Below are positions 10,783 to 20,571 of a stretch of 64,000 nt of DNA, in pieces. Numbering within the stretch: the stretch's first letter is position 1; the number at the start of each line of letters is the position of its first letter. The notes beneath the pieces were generated by a model. The model searched no databases. It had not been told where the DNA came from and was given only the letters and a program-made list of their open reading frames with translations. The stretch is taken from contig JAHLKD010000070.1 in assembly GCA_025526935.1 (NCBI GenBank), positions 242,029 to 306,028 of the forward strand, in the 5' to 3' direction. Made by a program: the position numbers and the translations under genes. Origin of the DNA: Cladochytrium replicatum (Eukaryota; Chytridiomycota; Chytridiomycetes; Cladochytriales; Cladochytriaceae).

Positions 10783-11070
10783 CATTTCATTTCAACATTC
10801 GAACAGGAAACTGTCTGCCAGTCAATCCTTTTTGGCTTTTCGGTTGAAAGTGTGACGGGTTCCGTTTGCTCTTCCGTCTTGGGAACTTGGCCGTACCCAC
10901 ACCAAGATCTCTTTGGACCTTCGCCCGTTGCTGTCGATCAACACTCCAGATTCAGCATTTTGGATTTCCGGCTGCCAGTTGAACTTTCCTCTCCTTACCT
11001 GGAAACTCCCTCCTCCACATAATCCCAAACCGGCCGAGTACCAAACCCTTCAAACTTTATTCTATACACC

Positions 11071-12478
11071 ATGAGCGCCGCAACCTCCCACGGCGGAACT
11101 GCTCACAAGCGCCGCAACGCGCCCAAGATGACCGTGAGCGTCAACAATATGTCGCCGAGTGCGGGCGGTCTGGACAGCCCAGGTGCAGTCGAGGCTGGCG
11201 ACCCGCTTGTTGGAGCTCTCGCACAGCCGATGCAGGAGCTTGCGCTGCCCCAGGAGATGAAGCAGGATCTGAAACAGGAGGATCTCGAAGTGCTCGGGGA
11301 ACTCGGAGCTGGAAACGGGGGTACCGTCAACAGGGTGCGGAATAAGCTTACCGGGCAGATTCTTGCGCGAAAGGTAACCTCACTAAATCAACGGAACCGA
11401 ATCGCGATTTAATTTCTTATCGCTTTGGGGTGGTTTGTAGGTTATCCATGTCGAGGCGAAACAGAGTGTTCGGAAGCAGATTCTGAGGGAACTGCAGATC
11501 ATGCACAAGTGCAACTCGCCGTACATTGTTTCTTTCTACGGCGCTTTCCTGAACGAGGGAGACATTTCTATCTGCATGGAGTTTATGCCGTGCGGGAGCT
11601 TGGATTACATTTACAAGAAGGTCGGTCCAATACCCGAGGACGTGTTGGGACAGATCACGTACGCTGTGCTCGCTGGGCTGGTGTATCTCTACGACGCACA
11701 TCGCATCATTCACCGCGGTATGAAAAAAGTGAATTAGACTGTTGTTCTGGATTTTTGATGGTTTGTAATTTTCAGACGTGAAGCCGAGTAACATCTTGAT
11801 GGATTCGGAAGGGAATGTCAAGATTGCAGACTTTGGTGTGAGTGGGCAGCTCATAAACACGTTTGCAAACACCTTCGTCGGCACGAGCGCTTACATGTCT
11901 GTAAGTTGCAGAACGTTTATCCAATTCAACATGTCATAATGCACGGGGTTTCTTTGTACATACAGCCAGAGAGAATACAGGGAGGGAAGTACACCGTGCA
12001 ATCCGACGTGTGGAGTGTTGGGATGAGCATTATGGAGCTCGCAACGGGCAAGTTCCCGTTCCCACAACAACAGCTCTCCGTGTTCGAGCTGCTCGAGTTT
12101 ATCGTGAATGAACCTGTGCCAACACTACCCGCTGGAAAGTTTTCGAGCGATCTGGAACAGTTATTGGCGACATGGTGAGGAAAATGAGAAATTTCCAAGT
12201 AGTATTTTTTGATTAAGTTTCGGGGGGTCGATAGTTTGATCAAGGACACGACGCAGGAGAAGGACAAACCGCCGAGACCTGTGAGGCCAACGCCGACGGA
12301 ATTGCTGGTGAGCTTTCGCTATGTTTCGCTTTTGTGGTAGACTTTGAATTGAATGTGTGACAAATCTTCTTTACAGCACAGCGATCCGTTTGTGAAAAAG
12401 GCAGAAGAGCAAAAGGGCAAGGTGGACATGAAGGCTTTTGCAGAGATTGTGTTGTCAAAGAAGAAATCGTCGTCGTAG
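11071..12478 (+). CDS. MAP kinase kinase (MEK/Ste7-class dual-specificity kinase)
   Basis: Six exons (11071-11373, 11441-11717, 11776-11900, 11966-12174, 12235-12307, 12377-12478) give 362 residues. Kinase landmarks in order: Gly loop [14 protein letters not shown], catalytic Lys in ILARKVIHVEAK, a MEK-type hinge [27 protein letters not shown] (Asp about 194), DFG at 212-214, [20 protein letters not shown], and a C-lobe ending in HSDPFVKKA. It phosphorylates a MAP kinase in a three-tier cascade (mating, invasion or cell-integrity type). The hinge and start of the activation loop match Ste7/Fuz7-like enzymes best. The N-terminus is short, without an obvious MAPK docking site. The phosphorylation motif reads T-F-A-N-T where S-x-A-x-T is usual. 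The splice between the HR and D of the catalytic loop is supported by the restored motif. Confidence 0.93.
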
Positions 12479-12829
12479 AGAGAGTTGGGTTTATTTGTGA
12501 GCTATGGATTTGTTCGATTTGAACGAGTAGAAGCTAATACGGTGGAAGAGGTTGTGGAGTTTGGATACTGATTCCCGGTTCGAACGTGTTTGGTTGTGCA
12601 ATGTCCAGTTTTCTTTCTTCCCCCTTTCGTTTCTCTTTGTCTAATAGTGTTCAAATAGTTCAATCTCTCGACAGAGCATAATTTGATTTCGGACACTGGC
12701 ACAACCGCCAAAGCATTGCTGTCCACCTCAACTTACATTGTCTGTTTCAGGATGCATAATTCGTAATGCTCGATCTGCCGTCGGCTTCCACTGGTTTGTG
12801 CAACCGCTCAGGGCTTCTCAAATATTTCG
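12479..12829. other. Intergenic, no gene seen
   Basis: 3' flank of the kinase gene. No supported frame. Confidence 0.5.
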
Positions 12830-13051
12830 TTGAACTGCAAGTATTCCAGAATGACGACGACGGCAAAGAAAGGAGAGCGATTTGACGTTTATAATCCCGT
12901 GTTGAAGTCTCCAAAGTTGTCAACCACATCAAAAGCACTCGAGATCGTTCTGAAAGATACAAAGACGGTACTCCACCAGTTTTGCGTTGTAGACCCCCGA
13001 GTGCTCGGTGTTCATAACGACTTTGCGCAAGAAGATGACAAAAAGCTTTAA
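12830..13051 (+). pseudogene. N-terminal fragment of a BTB/BACK-like family gene
   Basis: The translated piece YNPVLKSPKLSTTSKALEIV followed by LKDTKT aligns with the start of the larger fragment at 14741-15210 (SNPVLRVFKITKTSSTFEVV followed by LKETTT). After about 30 aligned residues the similarity stops and the frame soon ends. I read it as a decayed copy that kept only the N-terminal part. The family assignment rests on the downstream fragments and is tentative. Confidence 0.45.
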
Positions 13052-13476
13052 ACTTATGAAGTCAAAAACATTTCATCTAACACTTTGAAGGGTTTTAAAA
13101 TCTCCAGGAACTATCGAGGAGCATTTACGCAGATTTCACCAATATTTCTGAAAACATGGCATGGCGTCTTCAATACCGAAAATGGTTTTCGGTGAGCAAC
13201 ATTTTGGCAGCGTAACCTAAGCTGAACTGCAGTTTCAGTCGGAAGATTTTTGTATTTCGAAGGGGCTTTTATCGAGCAGAAGTGACGAAGAGGGACAAAA
13301 ACGAAATCGCCACAAGGGACTTTGACCCCAAAAGCTTCTTTTAGTATTTTTGCTTTCTACACCCCGATCTATCACGCTGAGCAACACTGACGCTTAGACC
13401 AGTATCTGGCTTTTACTACGTTGAGCTGTAGATTAACCGAGTCTAACCGCGCTGTTTTAAAACATCTCTGTTCTTT
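13052..13476. other. Degenerate or non-coding stretch
   Basis: No open frame with family similarity. It lies between two oppositely oriented fragments of the same gene family. Confidence 0.4.
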
Positions 13477-13692
13477 TCATTTCTGGTGGTCAGATATGCA
13501 CATGGATAGAAGCGTCTCGAGATTTTTGACGGTCACATCGGTTCGCTTTTGAAAATAGTGACTGCAATTCAGCAGAGAGCCTCGTTTCCAAAGGATCATG
13601 CACTCATCATTATCACTGCCAATATCCAACATCAAGTTGTGCGAAGAAAAGAAGTAACCATGATTGATGCAGTCATTTGATGAGCCTCCCAC
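13477..13692 (-). pseudogene. BTB-core-like fragment
   Basis: The frame reads GGSSNDCINHGYFFSSHNLM, then DECMILWKRGSLLNCSHYFQ, then TVKNLETLLSMC. The pattern (D-x-I, H-x-x-x-L, S-x-L-L-x-C-S-H-Y-F, ending in a lLsmC helix) looks like a BTB/POZ core, and LETLLSMC matches the ATLLSMC of the fragment at 14741-15210. The frame has no credible start and stops in mid-domain. BTB is my inference. Confidence 0.4.
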
Positions 13693-13715
13693 ACCATTTC
13701 CGCGCCGTTGGTGAC

Positions 13716-13979
13716 TCAGCGTTGCTCGAGTGCTTTCATTATAGATGCCCTAGCGCGAATGTAGCTCCCAAGGGCAGCATAAGTTCTCAGTTTCGACCAC
13801 TTCTTGTCTGCCGACAAGCACATTGACAAAGAGTAGCGAATTCGTTGCGTAGTATCCGACCATGATTGCGCAAGAAACTTTGATTCGAAGTGATCGTCCG
13901 CACGGAGGAGAAAGAGAAGAGTTGGATCATTATCATAGCCGAACTTGCGAGATAATGATGCGAACGTAAGCATGTGCAA
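13716..13979 (-). pseudogene. BACK-like C-terminal fragment of the same family
   Basis: DPTLLFLLRADDHFESKFL aligns with DTSVILSLIRAADYFGPNQ of the 14.7-kb copy, and LSMCLSADKKWSKLRTYAAL aligns with LSMCFFADDKWTELKKHCVT. Between the two blocks the similarity moves to another frame (NQSFLRNHGRILRNEFATL), which shows at least one frameshift. On the minus strand this C-terminal half lies upstream of the BTB-like piece at 13477-13692, so the two belong to different or rearranged copies. Confidence 0.5.
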
Positions 13980-14740
13980 TACAGTTGCTTTATCAACAAC
14001 TTCAACGTTGAGCTCAGAGATGGCGGAAAAGAAACAAGGTTATGAATGTTAGAAATTATCCGGCATTTATTTCGGAGCGGGAAACGATGCATCTTAAACT
14101 TTCAAAAACGAAGCTTCCCGGTATCTCAGTTGCTATACCAGAAAGCTGCAGTTGCGATAATCCTCAAGATTCTGGTGAATCGTGTTTTGTGCCTTGTCTG
14201 CAGAACCTCCCACGCAATAAAAAATTCACGGTCACCCACTTGCCGTTATGCACCTGCTCATCCTTCGTCACAAAATGCTTGTTGCACTTATAAAGGGCTG
14301 GGGGTTGACCACCATGAGACTCACAGAGCGACGGAAAGGCGCATTGTATTCTGGTGAAATCTGCAGCTAGTCTTAAAAAGCCTAAATCATCACCCCAATA
14401 TGAACTACCCCATTGGCTTTGAGTGCACCCACTTAGTTTCGAATCTTTGTTCTGTAATGCGGAATGAGAGATGAAGATCAGGTTGCTTTCCGTGCTCACT
14501 TTGTATTGGCCGACCGAACGAACAAAACCCCAAGTAGCAAACCAACCCACGAACGATAAACCCAGAAAGGAACGAGAAGCAAGCCAACTGTCGCATTGCA
14601 TAAATTTGGATTGGAGTAAAAATTCCCACAAGTGAACAACCAGCCATGATAACATTACACCAGCCTCACTCCAAGCCGTAATTTCAGCTCTCCATACCCC
14701 CCAAATCCAAATCGCGAAGCCAAGTCGAACGCTAATGAAA

Positions 14741-15210
14741 GGTTTTACATCTCCAATCCCGTTCTAAGAGTGTTCAAGATAACAAAAACGTCAAGCACAT
14801 TCGAGGTGGTTCTGAAAGAAACAACGACGTACGGTCAACTAAGCAACAATTGCGCTCTTAATCTATTTTGCTGTTTCTGGCTCGATCGACATGGCGGATA
14901 CCAGCGTTATCCTCTCACTGATTCGTGCGGCAGATTACTTTGGACCCAATCAATCTTTTTATGGCGGTCATATTTTAGTGCCGAAGATGTAGCGACACTT
15001 TTGTCCATGTGCTTCTTTGCGGATGATAAATGGACTGAGTTAAAGAAGCACTGCGTGACTGAACTTGGGAAGTACACAAGGAACAAGGAAGCGATCTTGG
15101 ATGATCTCAAGGCCAGAGGAGTTGCCCATTTTGCGGAAATGGTCTGGCAAGCCCATGAGCTGGCGATCGATGATGAAGATGATCCATACAAATACTGTAT
15201 AATTCATGTC
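14741..15210 (+). pseudogene. Frameshifted BTB/BACK-like gene copy
   Basis: This is the most complete copy. It keeps the N-terminal block (NPVLRVFKITKTSSTFEVVL), then a short unrelated-looking link, then the helical block (SLIRAADYFGPNQSFYGGHI) in one frame. The continuation (SAEDVATLLSMCFFADDKW, then ELGKYTRNKEAILDDLKARG and HFAEMVWQAHELAIDDEDDP) is in another frame. The BTB core expected between the first two blocks is missing, and one frame change is needed, so it is probably inactive. An intact gene with unrecognised introns cannot be fully excluded. Confidence 0.5.
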
Positions 15211-16083
15211 ATATCATACTTTCATTTGCCTTTTGTGGGTACATTGATCTTCGTGGCTTGTACAAATGATCAGCAAATTGGGACAACCCGATAATCGGTT
15301 CGAGATCTCGACTCCGTCGTTTTGTTCCGCTCCAGCACTTGGTGACTTCGATTGAGTCGGGATTAACACAGGGGAAAGCAAGGCCTCTCCGCAATTCTAA
15401 CCCTTTCCACCGATATCTTTCGTGCACTGCTTAGCACGGTTGACGCCGCCTAGTTGCAGGCAGTCGAATATGAGGATAGTGGCTGGCTGGGCAAACTTTA
15501 CCACAAGGTTTGTTCATTTATGAAGTGACTTTGTATAAGGGTCTTGCACACTGCGGAGAGAAATATGCCCTCTCGTGCTCGATTAATCAGGTAACTTTTC
15601 TTGGCGGTTACATACGCGATCGAGCCCAAAGTCCTTCCAAACAGCTTGGATCCGTGCTGCCACTCTTGCGGAATTTAAACTTCTCCGCGCGAACCCTTTT
15701 CACTTGGAACTGTCTCCAAGCAGTTTGGAGGAAGTAAACTCCTTTGACCTTGATTAACTGTTCCTTTTTTCATATATCGTGAACATTTAGATGTGCTCAC
15801 ATACAATTCGTTGTTCTCGAAGTTACCTGTTGCGGTCCATTGACTGTCCCAGGACCCAAGTCAGGACGCAAGCCAGGTAGTAGCCTGGACAGAAGCAACA
15901 TAATTAATCTCAGCTTTCTTCGGCTGCATTCGGCAGCGTCAGTTCTGCACTGTACACTCGTTGGATAGTGGCAGCTGCATTATGTTTCTAAGAAAACACG
16001 AATTGAATTAGCAAAACAGTGAAAAGGAATCTAGCTCTACTAACTTCGAACAAAGCGTTATACTCCCGTGCGTTAGGCGGGCC
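15211..16083. other. Non-coding or unrecognised stretch
   Basis: No family motif was found. A plus-strand frame at 15510-15737 has no similarity I recognise and no start context. Confidence 0.4.
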
Positions 16084-16623
16084 CTACCAAGCGATAATCT
16101 TGTTAACAGCCGCAACAATATCTGTTTCATGTTTAGGAGACTCGATTATATCGCAAAATGTTGCAGTCATACCTCCACTCGGTGCTTTACTTCTCATGCG
16201 ATAGGCGAGTTTTTGTGCCTCTGAATGAAGCACACCCATGAAGTTCGCATATCGGTTGCTGATACTTGCAGCCTGTGACCCATTTTTCAGCATATCTCGA
16301 ATTGCTATATATTTGCCCAACTTACGAATAAGTGCTTTCCCAACAAATGATCTTCGTCGCCAGTTCAGTTGGATCAGTGCCGCTGCAGCGTTATTCGCGG
16401 CCCGGAGGCGACGTGGCTTCTTTCTTGCAGTTCTTTGGATCAAGATCGTCGCGGCGTGCTGTTTTGCATGCAAATCTCGACGCACTTTCGAGGCACAGCG
16501 TCGTCTCCCTGTGAGAGGATTAATAACATGTTCTTCTTGAGATGAATCTACTCTGCCTCGCTGAGTGATCGTCGGTATGTCGATGGAGGGAAGTGCGAAA
16601 AGCTTCTGATGTTTCGCGCCACT
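16084..16623 (-). CDS. Last exon of an IQ-motif (calmodulin-binding-type) protein
   Basis: On the minus strand an open frame starts after a plausible 3' splice AG (TTTCGGTAG, just above 16623) and ends at TAG 16084-16086. It carries two IQ-like repeats: HAATILIQRTARKKPRRLRA and AAAALIQLNWRRRSFVGKAL. A helical tail follows (HSEAQKLAYRMRSKAPSGG, ending HETDIVAAVNKIIAW). No ATG opens this frame, so upstream exons are expected between 16.6 and 17.6 kb, but I could not build them. IQ motifs bind calmodulin or EF-hand light chains. The rest of the protein is unknown. Decay of the upstream part is possible because the surroundings look degenerate. Confidence 0.45.
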   Translation of the reverse strand, partial: SGAKHQKLFALPSIDIPTITQRGRVDSSQEEHVINPLTGRRRCASKVRRDLHAKQHAATILIQRTARKKPRRLRAANNAAAALIQLNWRRRSFVGKALIRKLGKYIAIRDMLKNGSQAASISNRYANFMGVLHSEAQKLAYRMRSKAPSGGMTATFCDIIESPKHETDIVAAVNKIIAW

Positions 16624-17834
16624 CTACCGAAATCCAGAACATCCCATCTTCGAGCATTGCAAACCGTCGATGTCGGAGTGTACTCAAGGCTTCTCAACAC
16701 CTCCCAAGCGCAAGTCAGACATCATTCGGTTTGACCTTCCAAAGTCTGCCCAGTGGATTCCGCATCAATTAGTATCCCTGACCAACAGTTTGCAGACGAA
16801 CTTGAGGAGTACTATACTCCACGGACTGCAACAAGCTCAAGTTATCATGTTAACACATTTCTTTCTTTCACGAATGAATCTATTCCTTTGACAACATCTA
16901 TTGGATTCGACCATCTCTAACAACAGCAAACAACCGCTTGGGTTTATCAGTGGCGAGTACCAAGTTCGAAGCAGCTCAGCTGACAACCGCGACCCAAATC
17001 AGCAGCCTATGTCGTGTGAGCCCGCAAACCTGGTTCACGCACCCGAGTGAGTGCAGCGACGAACACAGTTGACTGGACAATCCCATGCTACCAACATTAC
17101 CAGCATGATTCGCAAATTCACCAACGACGTGCGGGCATTATAAGCGCGAAGGATCTTCAGGAATTTACTTGTAAGAATCGAACCAGAATGAACAAAATAG
17201 TGGAGACACAAAGGTTCTAGGCAATACACGTTTCGAGTCTCTGCGAGAGCACATCGTGTCTCACGCATTGCCAAGCAAACCGACGACAAGACAGAACGTA
17301 CATATTGCGATCAAAGAAGAAACGCAGCACTCAGTCATTCAAGTTCTGCGTACGCAAATTTCGCCAAAAATGTCCGTGCAAATCCGACGGCAAACTGGAC
17401 CGCCCTAGTTCAATGACCGCTCAAACTCGGGAATTCCCTCCACGCCTACCTCCTCGTATCCCTCGACGGCTACATTTGACGCGAATGCTTCGCAGTTCCA
17501 GGCTCGGCTCTTCATCCTCAAATATACTGTTGAATAGTTTCCTCGAGGAAGAATCATGATGGCATTAAATGGAGTTCCTAAACAGGATGTGCAAGGTGGA
17601 ATTATTAAATTTCTGAATGAAATAGTGGAGCTGTATCATCATTATTACTTTCTGTTCCCGAGATTCAACCGTCAGCCGTGCATTGTTTTTTGGAATTTCC
17701 GTTTCCGTTAGTTCCCACGCTTTGCCACATCACCTCACTGTATGTCACAAAACCGAAGCAGCAGAATACCGTCAAGTAGTGAGTTACAGAACGAATCGTT
17801 CGTTTATGAATAAGACTCATCACTTCGTAAAAAG
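16624..17834. other. Unresolved stretch, no complete gene
   Basis: Short coherent pieces exist on the plus strand: IPDQQFADELEEYYTPRTA at about 16770-16916, and an ATG frame at about 17551 reading GVPKQDVQGGIIKFLNEIVE. Neither shows a family or consistent splicing. Upstream exons of the IQ-motif gene (minus) and of the gene at 17835 (plus) may both lie here. Confidence 0.35.
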
Positions 17835-18373
17835 CTCTTTCAAGAGCTGCAGCGTTTCTACCATTAATAGCGGAAGCAAACAACGTGCTCCTTGAAAGAA
17901 TACAAACCGGGCAAGTGAAACCGGAAGAAGTCAATGTGATCGACTCCTTGAAGGAGGATAACGGAGAGGATGAAAGTGGTGAAGAATCGGATTCGGAGGA
18001 AGAAGATGATCGCTCCGGTCGTGTTGAAATGGTACATTGGTTACGCTTTGATTTCATCCGTTCCCTGACGCTCATCAATGACATGTAGACTGTTGGTTTG
18101 GGTGTATTCGACATGCTCACTGCTGAGAATGGAGTCAGCGTGAGATCAAGGAAGGTCGTGGGCGATGAGGATGGGTCAATTACGGAACAAAATCTGATCG
18201 TGCCGGTGCCGGGATGCGGCACAACGCCAAGTGCCAGGAAACGAAAACGGGGACTGTTAATTGAAGAGATTGGCAGTAAAGCAGACATCGATGGTGAAGA
18301 GGAGGAATCGTTAAAAGAAATTGACCACACGAAGCGATGCAACAACACAGACAGCGATATAAAATCAATTTAA
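17835..18373 (+). CDS. NOPCHAP1/C12orf45-like (DUF4598) protein, 5' end unresolved
   Basis: Exons 17835-18031 and 18089-18373 are joined by a 57-nt GT-AG intron. The sequence LSRAAAFLPLIAEANNVLLE, then VKPEEVNVIDSL, an acidic Glu/Asp/Ser tract, and VEM joined across the intron to TVGLGVFDML fits the DUF4598/NOPCHAP1 pattern (FLPxxxxAN... followed by IEMxxGLGVFD). That family in animals is a cofactor of box C/D snoRNP assembly with the R2TP/PAQosome machinery in the nucleus. The C-terminus has a basic patch (TPSARKRKRGLLIEE) that could be a nuclear signal, then an acidic tail. An in-frame stop lies at 17828-17830, so a first exon with the ATG must be upstream; I could not find it. The long opposite-strand frame here is a Ser-rich shadow of the acidic region. 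Confidence 0.6.
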
Positions 18374-18575
18374 AAATGATGTCCAACGAACGAGACCTCG
18401 GAGATAGCGATGCGGTCGAGTCAATGTTCCCACCGCCCACCACATGACGCAGGCGCCAAGTTATTTTCACGTTTGTGCGGAAAAGAGAAGGTCATCAATC
18501 CTACGATATGAACATTTTTTGATAGATGTGATGCATATTATCGCTGATTAGTATTTCTGATGTGAACACATGTGA

Positions 18576-19194
18576 TTACTGTGCTTTTGGCTTTGCCGGC
18601 AGTGGTTTAGCAGGAACTTTCTCAGCCTTCTTTGGTGCAGGCACATCGTCGTCGTCTTCGCTCGCTCCATTCACCAAGCCCAACGCAAGGATGACAGAGA
18701 ACACAAAAGCGAGGTTTGCAAGCGCCAGATCGCGAAGCGCCAACGCCTGGTCAGCCATCTTCGTTCGCTTCGAAGCCAGTCGCTCGCGACTAGGAAGGGC
18801 GTAGAAGTACTGAGCAACTACTCCCAGTACAATAGCCAAGATGCTCAGGCCATGAAGGATCTTTTTGACGAGGACCTTCTGCTGAACGATGTTTCCGACC
18901 GCAGCCAAGACGAACACAGCGGCGGCGGCATGCGGACCCCACCGTTGCCAGAAAGGGTATCCAGTAAAGTCGAGCGAGTTGTAAAAGGCGATGGATTCAG
19001 TGCGCTGCTTCGCGGTCACTTTTGACGGAAGGGCTGCCGTGTCGAGGAAGAGGTAAGGCCACCATGCGGCATCGAAGCGGCTGGAATGAAGAGTGTCAGA
19101 GCGGCAGAGCAGTTCATGGTTCTTTTGCTTACGAGAAGATGAAAAAGATGCCGATGAAAAACCCTCCAATGCCCGCCTGAAGTGCCTGGTTCAT
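18576..19194 (-). CDS. Small multi-pass membrane protein of unknown function
   Basis: Exons 19133-19194 and 18576-19080 (52-nt intron) give 188 residues starting MNQALQAGIGGFFIGIFFIF. The first helix is at the very N-terminus. Two further helices follow in the middle (GPHAAAAVFVLAAVGNIVQ; ILHGLSILAIVLGVVAQYFY) and one near the C-terminus (LALANLAFVFSVILALGLV). The tail is acidic then Lys/Pro/Ala-rich (GASEDDDDVPAPKKAEK, then repeated PAKP). Between helices 1 and 2 sits a conserved-looking loop (RFDAAWWPYLFLDTAALPSK, LDFTGYPFWQRWGP). I do not recognise the family. A mitochondrial or ER membrane location is possible but not shown. Confidence 0.75.
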
Positions 19195-19301
19195 CCTGAC
19201 TGATCTGGTGTACGTGGCTTGGACGTGAGTCAAGTTATCCTCATAAGAACAGACTTTCGGTTGATTTAATCCCGATCCCAATTACACAACAAATACAAAC
19301 C

Positions 19302-20126
19302 ATGCTCCGTTCGGCTGTCTCCGCGCTCAAGGCTGTCGCTGGGGCACACTCGGCCGTTGCTTCGATCCCAACACGTCTGACCGTTGCTGCTTCCACAAGA
19401 AGTTTCTCACAACCTGCTACTCCAGTATGTACCCGGCGAACCACACGTGTAGGTACTTCCAATCTCTTGTGCTCACAATGGCATCTACTTCAATAGCCAG
19501 CACTCTGGAAACTCGGTGCCCTTAACCATGTTGCCGTCGCAGTTCCGGATCTCGACAAGGCATCGTCGTTTTACCAGCAAGTGATGAATGCACAGGTCAG
19601 CGCTTCTGTGGTAAGCTGCTGAATGTGGGGGTCCGCAACATTCTAACCTAAGCATGTTTCTTCTCTGACAGCCCCTCCCAGAACATGGCGTCTACACAGT
19701 CTTCGTAAACCTGGGAAACACAAAGATTGAGCTTCGTACGCGATGAGTTGCACCCAAAATCATAATGTCTGATCTTGGTTCGGTTTAGTCCATCCTCTGG
19801 GAGAAAAGAGCCCAATTTCAAACTTTTTGAAGAAGAATCCTTCCGGTGGGATCCACCACATTTGCATTGAGGTGATTTTGATATGTTGGGTTCAATTCGG
19901 TAACTAATAGACGTATCAGGTCGACAACATCAATGTGGCTCTGAAAGATCTTGTCGGTAAGGGTATCCGCTCGCTTGATCCCGTGCCCAAGATTGGAGCG
20001 CACGGAAAACCGGTCGTATTTCTTCATCCAAAGGACTGCGGGGGTGTCTTGGTAGATAAACAGAACACAACTTTCTGTTTAAACAGTACTGAACCTTTTC
20101 CTCAGGTTGAGCTTGAGCAGCGATAA
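19302..20126 (+). CDS. MCEE: Methylmalonyl-CoA epimerase, mitochondrial
   Basis: Six exons (19302-19424, 19497-19610, 19672-19735, 19789-19871, 19920-20051, 20106-20126) give 178 residues. The N-terminal ~40 residues are rich in Ala, Ser, Arg and Thr with no acids, a mitochondrial targeting sequence. The single VOC/glyoxalase-fold domain follows: LGALNHVAVAVPDLDKASSF, PLPEHGVYTVFVNLGNTKIE, LLHPLGEKSPISNFLKKNPS, GGIHHICIEV, and the end block FLHPKDCGGVLVELEQR. The metal ligands of the family (His in LNHVAVAV, His in GGIHHICIEV, the final Glu in VELEQ) are present. It interconverts (S)- and (R)-methylmalonyl-CoA in propionate/branched-chain catabolism. Its presence suggests a working B12-dependent mutase pathway, which early-diverging fungi can have and Dikarya usually lack. 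Reading through the last intron would replace the C-terminus and lose the Glu ligand. Confidence 0.93.
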
Positions 20127-20571
20127 GTGATGTGTTCTGTTAGGGTCTCATCTCATCTCCCTTTCTCAATAAACATGCTGTCCTGTATCGTGATGGAATA
20201 CAATCCTACAAATTTTCGTCCAGAACGCGTCAACATCCCAGTCACATTTGAACAGCTGCAGATGCGGTCAACCGACGATCGAGTCTAATGGCCTGATCAA
20301 CTACTGATTGAAATGAACATGTCCACTTCCTGACTGTTCCCAATGTGTTCTTCTGCGGCATTTCCCCCACTGATCTCAGCAATCACGTGCCCTGTGGCTT
20401 CACTGCCTCCTTGAGTTCACCCAATTTTAAGGGGCCGTCAGACTGCCGTACTTAAATTCATCGTTAGCCACGAACGACGTGAGGTCAAACATTTCCTGTT
20501 AGAGGTACCTGCTTTTCTCTTTTCACCTCACAAAAAGTACTCCCGTCTCATTCTCGATTAATGCATTAGAC
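20127..20571. promoter_or_regulatory. Intergenic region and putative promoter of the myosin gene, with a CACGTG box
   Basis: No gene. A perfect CACGTG E-box lies at 20384-20389, about 180 bp upstream of the myosin ATG. Identical boxes precede three other genes in the window (26356, 38752, 40060). Confidence 0.45.

Noticed and set aside
16670-17559. Several 60-85-residue open frames on both strands
   Set aside because: No family motif, no consistent splice signals, and mixed strands. Listed only as unresolved DNA.
17665-18348. 227-residue minus-strand open frame
   Set aside because: Ser-rich mirror of the acidic tract of the plus-strand DUF4598-like gene, which has a supporting intron and family motifs.
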